This document shows positions 41,487 through 50,759 of a stretch of DNA of 64,000 bases, in pieces. The stretch is from Pythium myriotylum (taxonomy: Eukaryota; Oomycota; Peronosporomycetes; Pythiales; Pythiaceae): assembly GCA_023091665.1 (NCBI GenBank), contig JALJCQ010000004.1:186001-250000 (forward strand). The letters run 5' to 3'. Each line of letters opens with the position of its first letter. The first letter of the stretch is position 1. The notes under the pieces were generated by a model, which was given only the letters and a program-made list of their open reading frames with translations, had not been told where the DNA came from and ran no database searches. The position numbers and the translations under genes are program-made.

Positions 41487-42946
41487 AAACCAATGCCGAG
41501 AAGAAGCGATTCTCTGGGTCACACAATTTCAAGTATACTGCAGCGAACTAAAATACATCAGTGCGCTCCAAACCACGCCACACAGTCGATCGTTACGCGC
41601 AAAAGCACTTGCGCACGAAGCGTGAAAGCCAGGCTTTGTCCGAATCATCGTTGCAGAAAGTCGAAGATTTGATTAGCAATCAATCGGTGTTAGCTTGCAC
41701 AGATGGGAGTGAGCGTATTCTGATTGAGCCACACAGTAACAGTAATAAGGTGAGGTCTATTGGTTTGCTCTTTCAGAAAATTGAGCCACTCATGTACTAG
41801 AAGGCTACGATCCTAGCGTGTCGGTGGATGGCGATTCCCTGTCGCTTTCAAAAAGCGCGATGAATCATTCGTAGTCTCTAGTTCTCATCATCTCACAGAG
41901 AGAACGCTTCGGATAATAACTGCTTTCATGTGCGCGGAATACCTAGTGCCTTATCTGGCTAAATCTACGTAGCTGCACTTCGAAGTAGAACTGTACAGTA
42001 GGTGATTCGCAGCAAATTGCATCACAAAGACGAATGATTATTTTCACATATCCCGCAAGAAAAACATACTTGGCAGGCCCTTTTGACTCGGTATGTGCTA
42101 CATTGGTGCAGGCTCACCACCAATTTATAGTTGAGAACAATGGAATCATTTGTCCCTCAGTTAATATATAACTACCGGCTACAGACTATGATGACCCTAG
42201 CGAAATCGATCGAGTTCGGGTCTCGTCGACAGCACGGTGGTGCAGCACGTAACTTTCTGAGTTCTGCATCGACCTCATGAAAGGAGGCCCAACACACATA
42301 CAGAAAGTACGCTCAGTATGCGTGAAAAAACTTCGAAGTCTCAACACACTTGTTAGACTCCGCAATTCACATCCACGTGATAAAACACATCCAGCCTAGC
42401 CTCCAGACCTCTGATACGTTATCCATCGTTCGAAAGTTGTTGCGGGTGATGGGATGGTAGCGCGTACCCGTCAGTCAGACACTACGCAATAACTAGAGAT
42501 GGGCAGTCCTTAGCACAGTCAAGTATTCATCACCAAGCTGAAACCAAATCATTTCTCACATTCTTTCGAAGAAGTTGCACTACAGGAGGTGGATACTAAT
42601 CACCATCGTGTCCTTCGAATCATGATTCTCTTGCAAATTCAGGGTTCAAACAAATCCTCGAAGTGGTGCACGCCAAAACTAGTACAGAGTCCTCGTCAGC
42701 AAGCTCCCCATGGAACAGTAGATGTGTCCTTCGGGCTGCTAAATCAAAATCATTCTTGCGCGATACTTCAACTTCCACGCACGAGCGCATCTGCATATTT
42801 GAATGCGTCTGGTTTGGCGCTTGCTTCCTTCTTGAGCGCGTGCAGCACGTACAAGGAGCCACAAGAGGAGACCTTACAACCTTGCATTGGTTTCACGCGC
42901 TCTCGGCATATGAATACACGGACCTACAAACCAGTCCACTGCATGG

Positions 42947-42960
42947 GCTCATTCATATTT
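42947..42960 (+). promoter_or_regulatory. Inr+FPR-like element of the two-module gene at 43021
   Basis: Reads GCTCATTCATATTT, matching the consensus start-site sequence, 61-74 nt before the ATG. Confidence 0.7.
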
Positions 42961-43020
42961 TATCCCTCTCGAACAAGCCCACAGCAAAAACGCCAAATCA
43001 ACAAGCTACCTTCGGGAACA

Positions 43021-43488
43021 ATGGTAGCGTCCAGTATGATCTCTCGCGGTGTTCTACTCGTTACCTCGATGAACCACATGGCGAGCGCATGTTGCCCCGA
43101 GATCCCTGATCCGCCGGCTACAGGTCAAGCGATCAAGTGTCAGGCATCTTCTGATATGATCTTCCGGATGGTCCAGAATAATGTCTATCGTTGGTATCCG
43201 AACCCGACGATCGCGGCGTCGTGGGACCCCGCCTACTCTTCCTTCATTGTTGTGGACTGCCTTTGGTTGACGCGTGGTCCAGACATGCCGCTTAACACGC
43301 TCGTGGATGGTCAGTCCATCAAATGCTCCGAGTCGACCGCCGAGATCTATCGCTACGTCGGCGCGGGTAAGTACCGCTGGTACCCAAACCCTGCCATTGC
43401 GTCGTCGTGGGATCCGAACTGGGCGTCGTTCACGTTGACGGACTGCTCGCCACTTGTGCTGGGGCCGCCGATGGAGCTGCACTTGTAA
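43021..43488 (+). CDS. Secreted two-module protein, single-copy member
   Basis: 155 residues from the ATG at 43021, chosen because of the core promoter just upstream and the hydrophobic start (SRGVLLVTSMNHMASA, a weak signal peptide). Modules: TGQAIKCQ ... YRWYPNPTIAASWDPAY ... VDC and DGQSIKCS ... YRWYPNPAIASSWDPNW ... TDC, ending LVLGPPMELHL. The DUF4832 remnant begins 184 bp downstream in the same orientation, so this gene may be what is left of a larger module-DUF gene. Confidence 0.8.
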   Translation: MVASSMISRGVLLVTSMNHMASACCPEIPDPPATGQAIKCQASSDMIFRMVQNNVYRWYPNPTIAASWDPAYSSFIVVDCLWLTRGPDMPLNTLVDGQSIKCSESTAEIYRYVGAGKYRWYPNPAIASSWDPNWASFTLTDCSPLVLGPPMELHL

Positions 43489-43671
43489 CCGTCTGCGATC
43501 TCTCGACTACTCGCCATTTCAGACTTCCACATCAATCTAATAACGCAACCGGTATCCAGTCGGCAGTACTACTGAAAGATGCTGTAGGTAGTTGGTAACC
43601 TAAAGGACCCCTGTCTTTCTTTCGTGGAGGACAGACTTGTTGAGCATCCTACGATCTCGATGCTTCACGTA

Positions 43672-44123
43672 ACTGCAGTGCTCTGGTCTCCAACTTGTGT
43701 CAACTGAACACTGCGTATCTCAAAGCGGATGACAGTAAGGCCAAATTGCAACAATATGCCTCGTACAACTGCGCGACGCGGCGCGGTTATGTAATCGAAG
43801 CGTGCTCTAAGAAGTTGCGCTGCACTGGCGAAGAATGTGTGGTGTCGTTTGACCTTGTTCACACTGGCTTTGCTAGACCAACGCGTGCAAAGACGCTCTC
43901 AATCCGATGTGACGCAGTAGTCCCACCGTATACTATTATCAATTTTCTGCAACTATTCCCTGAGACGGCCGTCAATCTGACAGCTTCTCTCCAAACTGCA
44001 TCATGTGCTTCCCTTGTCGTGTCGATTCTCGACAAGTAGTTTGCTAATGATTCGCTGTATAGTGTGAAGCTAGCGAATGGGCAGTCGTTTGACGATGCCA
44101 CTGGTGAAAATGTTTTGGAGTGA
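43672..44123 (+). pseudogene. DUF4832 C-terminal remnant
   Basis: About 150 codons resemble the last part of the module-DUF genes: NCSAL ... LNTAYL, RRGYVIEACSKKLRC, VSFDLVHTGFARPTRAKTLSIRC, and SVKLANGQSFDDATGENVLE. It lacks the whole barrel start and has an in-frame TAG at 44037-44039 before the last 27 codons; the frame then runs to TGA at 44121-44123. The LINE target duplication begins one base after that stop. Confidence 0.8.
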
Positions 44124-46415
44124 TCGGATGATTTGGGGTAAGGTGATGAAATTGAGGTCTATTGGTTTACTTATCTAGAAACCTATAGCCGGCTAAGTGC
44201 CAAAGAGTATGTGTTTTCTTCCCGCCAACGTGCGAGATCTCCAGGGAGTAGGGAGGCGATGCGCGTGTGGTGCTGATTGTCGGTTGGGTGCCGTGCACTG
44301 CTGCTGGCGTTGTCGTCCATGGCGAGGTTCGCCGCTGCGTCCGCCATTTTATTTGCTGCGCGGGGGTGATGCGACCAGTTGCGGACGCCGAGGGTGTCTG
44401 CAAGTCTTCTGGCTCGGGCGTATTTGCCTTGGAGCGTTACATTCAGCGGTGGTTTGTAGTGTTTCATCTGTTGAATGATGATCATGCTGTCACCGATAAC
44501 GGAGAGGGGAGTCCAGTGATTCTCAGCGGCGGCGTGAAGGCCTACCGTGAGGCCCTCGTATTCAGCCTGGTTGTTGGTAGTAGTAGGATCTGCGAAGGCC
44601 GAGGCCGCCGAGAAGACGACTTCCGCGTTTGTCTTGTCCGTCGAAACTCGTACTATGACAGCTCCGGAGCCGCCGGGTCCGGGGTTCCCCCGGGATCCGC
44701 CGTCAAAAAATAAGAGATACTGCGCAGACACGGCTGCACGACTTGGCAAGGGGCTGACGAGTTCTGGCGAGGAGTCCCGGAGCAAACGGATCGCTGTGGC
44801 AGTGTGCGGGGTCGCTGCGCTCGTTGTCGTCCGCTTCCACTTCAGGTCTCGTAGAGATGCTGCGAGAGCGTTGTGCAGGACCGTGTCCGCGTGAGGCGGC
44901 GTCCAGATATCGTCGATCTGGTCTGGGGCGGTGCGCCAACGCCAAATAGTTTGCATGACTACGAGGGAGTGCTGCCTCCATGCTGCGTGTACGGCTGCGT
45001 GGGTGGCAATTGTGGCCTCCACTGTGGGGGGCGGAAGGCGGTCCATGCTGGGATGGGACCAAAGCAGATTCGGGAGGCTTGGGAGCCTGAGGGAGAAGAA
45101 GGCGACCTTGAACTCTTCCACACCAGGAAGTTGGTCCGGGGACCACAAGAAACTCCAGATGGAGATCATGGTGTGCCAAAGCTGTTGGGCCATGGGGCAG
45201 CCCCAGAAGATATGGCCACTGGCGCCGCCGTGAGCGCCGAGCCCCGGGCAGTGCGGACATCCTGCCTGTTGTTGAGTGCGATCCCACCTGCTGAGGCGAT
45301 CGCCCTTGAGGCGAAGGAGCAATGTGCGTTGTGAGTCGACAATTCCTGGGAAATGTGCAATCTCCGCCCACTGGAGCTGGTCGAGTGCGTCCGCTATCTC
45401 CGGATCCTGTTGGCGCCATCGTTGAGACCGTCCTTCATGTTCCGATCGCGCTTTCTCGCACGTGCTCTGGAGGAGGAGTGTCTTGACTGTTCGTTTGTTC
45501 ACGGCGCTCTCGTTGTTCCATATCCGTAACATGTGATCCAACCATGGGTGCCGATCAAACGTGGCCTCTTCGTCGTGTAGGAATCGTCGGGCTAAGTGAG
45601 TTGCTTCCGCCGACGAACTTACCTCGCCGATGGGCACGCGGACGTCTGCCACAGGGCTCCACTGTAGCGTGAAGCACTCTCGAGCTGGAACCAGAGTCCA
45701 GATGTCCAGGCTGGGTGGCCGGAGGACCAGGTCTTCGGGTTGCGCAGGGAGTTGGAGTAGTCCTGGGTAGTTGTAGACGAGCTCATCGCAAAGCTTACGG
45801 AAGCCTTTGGCTAACTTGTCCGCGAGCGGGAAAGTCGCTGTGCGCGCCTTGAAGCGGAGTTGATTGGCGTTGATCCATTCGATCTCCACCAGATCCCGGA
45901 TGCGGTCGCTGCTGTGACGAAATGGTGGAAATCTGTTCGCGTGCTTGGGGTTCCTGTTGCATCCAAAAGAATATCACCCGCGCCCGGGACCGTGCTCAAT
46001 AGCGTCGGGACGTCGAGCCTTCCATAGAGGGTCTCTTGCAGCTGTCGCAGTGGGAAGAGCGTGGGAGCTACCTCCGTATAGTCAGCGTACAGCCATCCTT
46101 GGTGCCAGGAATGCTTGGGAGCCTCGGTGTTCTGCAGAGTGTGACGCGTTTTCAGGTATACTTCCAGTTCTGAGGCAAGCCGCGGTTGTGAGAGCAGCGC
46201 CCGTCGCAGTTGCACTCCGGTGGCACCGAGGCTGTGCTGAAGAGTTGGTGCGGTCGGTCGTTTTCGCTCCGGACCGGCGTGGATGAGACTAGCCCCATGA
46301 ACACGCAAGAGAATTTCCCCTATGTGGCCACGGAAGCCGGCACATGGCGCAGCCCACCGTTCGACTGTGGCGAGGCTGAGACACTGAAGTTCGTGTCGGA
46401 TGATTTGGGGTAAGG
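44124..46415 (-). mobile_element. 5'-truncated LINE with 20-bp target-site duplication
   Basis: Direct repeats of 20 bp (starting TCGGATGATT) at 44124-44143 and 46396-46415 bracket a 2.25-kb insert read on the minus strand. It encodes the C-terminal part of a non-LTR ORF2 and lacks the 5' end. Only about 40 bp of 3' UTR follows the ORF, without a poly(A) tail. Confidence 0.88.
44183..46308 (-). pseudogene. LINE ORF2 C-terminal part: zinc-finger-like region and RNase H
   Basis: Two overlapping frames, 46308-45811 and 45889-44183, indicate one frameshift near 45890. The first part resembles the region downstream of LINE reverse transcriptases. The second has a C-x2-C ... H ... C motif (CPHCPGLGAHGG, HIFWGC) like the zf-RVT domain, then an RNase H with FFDGGSRGNPG, NNQAEYEGL, VIGDSMIII and NKMADAAAN, carrying all four expected acids. 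The reverse transcriptase core is absent. No active product expected. Confidence 0.85.
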
Positions 46416-46842
46416 ATCAACGGTTGAAGTCTTTTAATAGGTACAGTTGTATTGAAAACGCCAGTGGCGTGGTCGTCTAGACCTAAAACAGAGCTGTCGT
46501 TCACCCATACGTATTTTTTGTCCTGCTTTATTGAGCTGACTATCGTGGCGTTGCGCTTCTTTCACTTCTCTTGCGGTGAATCAACATGCGATACCACCCA
46601 GTGCAGACCCAGTTACATCTCTTTGGTTAATACCTGCCCATGAACAACGAGGTGACCAGCTGAAACCACTAACTAAGTCCCGCCTTGACTTACCGACGGC
46701 ACCATATGTGCAGACAGTGGAACAATGGCTCACTTCGTTGTTGTGAACGCTTATCGCCTCATAAAATCCCATGAAAAGGTTGCAGTCCTCCTTCACCTAA
46801 GAAAGACCTACTTTCGGGCATTGGGGAATAACCAAAGGTCAA
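46416..46842. other. Intergenic between LINE and DUF-only gene
   Basis: Continuation of the sequence behind the DUF4832 remnant. Nothing recognised. Confidence 0.45.
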
Positions 46843-48060
46843 TCACTGGAGAACGTTGGCACCCGTGGTGGCGTCGAACGACTGGGCGTTCGCCAACTTC
46901 ACGCTGTAACCAGCAGTGGTCGGGAACTGCGTGTCGAGGATGTACAAGGTCGGCGATGCACACGACGAGGCAGCAACGGTCGCCGACACGTGCGTGGTCG
47001 TGCCTGGGAAAAGCTGGCGAAAGTTCACGCTGAGCTGTGTGGTAGCCGACCCGCACTTGAGCGAGAGAGTCTTCGCTCGGGCAGGACGAGCGAAGCCCGT
47101 GTTGACGAGATCAAACGCGACGGTGCACGATGAAGCCGAGCACTGCACCGTCTTGGAGCGCGTTTCAATAGCGTAGCCAAGGCGGTTGGCGTAGTTGCAA
47201 GCCGTGTACTCCTGTAGGCGAGGCTGGTAATAGTCGAGGTTGACGTACGTGGCGTTGATTCGAGCGAGCGCGGTGATGAGTCCCGCGCAGGTGTTGGTGG
47301 TATCGATAGCGTACGACGACGAGCAGGTCTCGCCTCCGGCACCGAACTGGTAGCTACTCACGCTCTCAACGCCGTTGTTGAACGTGCCAAGATCGTTCCA
47401 TGGCGCGTAGATGCAGTCGTCGTAGATTGTGAGGCGATTGGTGAGCGTGGCGTCAATGGCGGTGAGCTGCTGTGCCCAGCCTGTCCAGCGCACGGCGATT
47501 GGCACGTCAGCACCGACACTGTCCGCCATGCTGCGAACGAACTTGTAGCGGCTCTGCATCTGCGCTGCCGTGACAACACCGGCATCGCCGTACGTGTTGG
47601 TGTAGTACCACTCACCCCACTTCCCAACGAAGCCAGCCTCAAACGCCAGCAGGGATTTCGCGATCTGTCCTAAGACGGGTCGCAGCTGGTCAAGATGATT
47701 GAGGATCACACTCTCGGCTGGATCGTTGGCATCATCCGCACCGTATGCGAAGCGAAGCACCGCGCGCTTGCCGGCACTTCCCAGCAGCGCGAAGTCTTGC
47801 TGTACGGTCGTGAGGAACGTCGAGCTAAGGTTGGCAGTCTTGAAGGCATCGAGGTAGTACAGACGGCGGATGAGGCTCACGTCCGTCAACGAGTTGACAT
47901 AAGATTGCGTGAGTGGGGTGAGACTGGTCGTCGTGGTCTCAGCATGGTGGAGGAAACCTCGGTCTGGGTTGACGTAGGCGGTTTGCGCCGACACAGAGGC
48001 GTCCTTGGTAGCTGTAGTGAAGAACAGGAGGGCGGAGGCGATCTTGGGGATCGAGAACAT
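46843..48060 (-). CDS. Secreted DUF4874-DUF4832 protein without modules
   Basis: 405 residues, one exon. Signal peptide (KIASALLFFTTATKDASVSA) followed at once by YVNPDRGFLHHAE, the first motif of DUF4874. Then RRLYYLDAFK, KRAVLRFAYG, AFEAGFVGKWGEWYYTNTYGD, DUF4832 with LTIYDDCIYAPWNDLGTF, and the C-terminal SVKLANAQSFDATTGANV. All these motifs are also in the four-module and three-module relatives, so this is the catalytic-like unit on its own. Extracellular, predicted carbohydrate-active by family suggestion only; substrate unknown. A near-consensus start-site element lies 46-63 nt before the ATG. Confidence 0.87.
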   Translation of the reverse strand: MFSIPKIASALLFFTTATKDASVSAQTAYVNPDRGFLHHAETTTTSLTPLTQSYVNSLTDVSLIRRLYYLDAFKTANLSSTFLTTVQQDFALLGSAGKRAVLRFAYGADDANDPAESVILNHLDQLRPVLGQIAKSLLAFEAGFVGKWGEWYYTNTYGDAGVVTAAQMQSRYKFVRSMADSVGADVPIAVRWTGWAQQLTAIDATLTNRLTIYDDCIYAPWNDLGTFNNGVESVSSYQFGAGGETCSSSYAIDTTNTCAGLITALARINATYVNLDYYQPRLQEYTACNYANRLGYAIETRSKTVQCSASSCTVAFDLVNTGFARPARAKTLSLKCGSATTQLSVNFRQLFPGTTTHVSATVAASSCASPTLYILDTQFPTTAGYSVKLANAQSFDATTGANVLQ

Positions 48061-48105
48061 GGCGTGAGCTTCGTGCAGAGTGGGCTTTCGAGTGCTTGCT
48101 AGGAA

Positions 48106-48123
48106 GGAAGTTGGAGAGTGAGC
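48106..48123 (-). promoter_or_regulatory. Inr+FPR-like element of the DUF-only gene
   Basis: Minus strand GCTCACTCTCCAACTTCC, close to the oomycete consensus. Confidence 0.68.
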
Positions 48124-49503
48124 AAATGACCGCTGAGCGCCGGTACGCGGAAGGCCTTTGGTGCGTTGATGGCCCCGAGGTGGTATCTGTAGGGAGGACG
48201 TGACTCAAGAATCCCCGCCCAGCAGATGAAGAAGAAGATCTTCTCCGCACAGTTGCGACGCGCAGAAAGATGACGCACGTGGCCCAGACGATTCCCGAGG
48301 GTTGAAGGACTAGACCGTCAGTTCGGTTGGAGACTCTAGTCCATAGATTCTCCCGGATAGGATAGCAGAGGGATCATCGAAATCCTTGATGGATGGTAAT
48401 CCGAACCCAATTCGAGCATACGACTGCATGTTCTGTACTAGACACCAGTTGAAGTTGATCCACTACCTCTGAAGACAGTCAAAAAGTAGTGACTGAAAAC
48501 TAGAACGCAACTGCTGAATGGGATCACGCGTGCTTGGTAAGTTCGGCCGCTCTAGGATCGGTCATATTTTAGCTAATGCATTGTGGTCTGTTTGTGAATC
48601 AATCTCGGCGTCGTATGGGATCCGTCGTACCATCGATGGAAGTTCAACTCGGCGTACAAGAGTGGACACATCGCTTGTGCACTCATGACAAGATGGCGAT
48701 GGACTCACAACATAGCTCACTGGTCCATCCTCTCATAGTCTGGGATGGTCACCGAGACCTCACGGACCTACTACACAACGGCATCACTCCATGTCTAGCT
48801 CACAAGCGTGCCATTTTCGAGTGATACCTAGTGGCATTGTCTAGCGTCAGACTTTAAGGACTCACCAAGTTGAACTCAGAAGACCCCACTTCCATCATCA
48901 CCACACGAGGACACATAGGGTTGTGGGACGCTAACGTTGAAATTGCTGAGCACCACGCATTGTAACCAGAAACTCTTTACATTTCTCCGTCGACAAACGA
49001 AGTTTTGTGGGTTCAAAATAGTGAGTTGAGGTCAGTGTGAGCAGCCCACTCATGGTTTACAGCCACGCGCCTTGACTATCCATCGACTACAAAGTTGAAG
49101 ACAGGATGTGTAGTAGCCAGAAGGATTCAGTGTGGCTCGCATAAATTTGTCGCGTGATGACTTAGCGTCCAGTGCCGCCAATTCGAGAAAATGTGACAGA
49201 CCCGCACGAGCACAGAGATTTTACGCATGAGTGAGAACTGAGTTGTCAAAACCAGGTGGGATCGGTATTGCTGAGAACTCCATCCACGTCCACCGATTTC
49301 CTTTGGTTCAGCAGACTATGACTTCCGTACCCCTTTTGTTGATCTGGTGAGGCGATGGCGACGATGTAAAAAATGCTTTGTTCTACCATCACTGGGTCTC
49401 ATAAATGGGCAAAACGTATTTACAATCAATGCAAAGGATTCGACCAATCCAGGCGGACAAGAAGCACATCAATTCTTTTCGGTATGTTTCAAGTCAGACG
49501 GCA

Positions 49504-49554
49504 CATCTTTTGAGGATAGTCTCGCCTGGCAGGCGAGGTAATCCTCAAAAGATG
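49504..49554. repeat. 24-bp inverted repeat (hairpin) with 3-base loop
   Basis: CATCTTTTGAGGAT pairs with ATCCTCAAAAGATG and CTCGCCT with AGGCGAG. The three pairs between them are two G-T wobbles and one A-A mismatch, and the loop is GGC. A transcript would fold into a near-perfect stem. It has no neighbouring gene. Confidence 0.8.
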
Positions 49555-50675
49555 CCCCGTGACTGTCAATGGCACGCTGGAAGTCCAGAACTGGCCAGTC
49601 AGGTAGGGAATCAAGTTGTTCTTGTGGCTGTCCTCTGTTGCGGTAGTTCACACGTCTGCTCTGCGATAATTGGGGACTGTAGAGTTTCGTACACCACGAG
49701 ATAGAGACGAAGCTTTCGTGAACCCACTACAATGTACATGAATCAACTACATTCAAGCGCTGCATTTGGGGTTACAAGAGAGAAAATACTTTACCAATTT
49801 GCTCAAACGTCAGGAATATGACGATGATGATGATAATGTGAAGTATATTCAACTGCTACTTGTGAGCTTCAATGCCTTCTTGGACACCTGTAAGCTGCTA
49901 AAGGCGACAGAAATAGAGTATCGGACACCTGCTAGCGCTCCTACACCAGATTTCTAAGGTACCACCTAAGACCAAAGGGTGATTTTACGTTTGGAGTATA
50001 GTAATCGTTGGTTCACTAGAATTTGTTGATCTTGGTTTTGATGAGGAGAAAGAGGAAGAAGGAGACGGGCTGCAATGGCTACTTCCAAACTCCTAAACCT
50101 ACATCCTTGTTCGGGCCGGCGGGGGCCGCCCACCGTGCAGCCGGATGCCCTACCAACGAACTGTCATGCATACGTTTCACTTTCGTGTCCTCACCCCAGA
50201 AAAATCATTCGATGGCGGAGATGTGTTCAAGAACAATGCTGATTGGTATATCATAGAATATGAATACTGATCCGCCATCACGAAATGGAGAATTTGATCT
50301 ACGGTACAGTGTACGGAAAATCCTGAAACGTTATGCCCCAATTTTAGTAGACAGCAGATTTGTCGGGCTGTGCGCAATCTGCATTGAGCAATTGTGAGCG
50401 ATTGACCACCTACGTAAACGGACTATGCGTGCAGCTGAGCTGAAGGTTCAACTCATTTCTCGCTTACAAAAAATCCTTCGGTGCTTGATTGGCTCGTGGT
50501 CGAATCCGCACATCACGTGGTATAAACCGCGCTCTACTTTGCCATGCAGCACGCCGTTGACAAGTACGCGCTCTGTCCTGTCCTCTAGTTTTGCGGCAAC
50601 TGTGTCTCTTATGCAATGAAGTCCGTGTAAATCGTCGGGTGGTCATCGAAGACGGGCGTCGACTGAGTCCCGTTC

Positions 50676-50692
50676 GCTCACTTCCGAATTTC
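50676..50692 (+). promoter_or_regulatory. Inr+FPR-like element of the three-module DUF gene
   Basis: Reads GCTCACTTCCGAATTTC, an almost exact consensus start site, 68-84 nt before the ATG at 50760. Confidence 0.72.
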
Positions 50693-50759
50693 GATTCAAG
50701 CAACCACACCGAGTAACGAAGAGCACAACCGTTCAACGTTGAAGCCCCAGTTTGCGCTC

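Larger units (their letters stand above)
41406..43020. other. Intergenic, 1.6 kb
   Basis: AT-richer than neighbouring genes. Divergent promoters at both ends. Position 41756-41771 shares 16 bases (TGAGGTCTATTGGTTT) with the 3' end of the LINE at 44144-46395. No gene recognised. Confidence 0.45.
48061..50759. other. Intergenic, 2.7 kb
   Basis: Both flanking genes diverge. Contains a long hairpin at 49504-49554 (separate entry). Only short ORFs; none resembles a known family. Confidence 0.5.
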
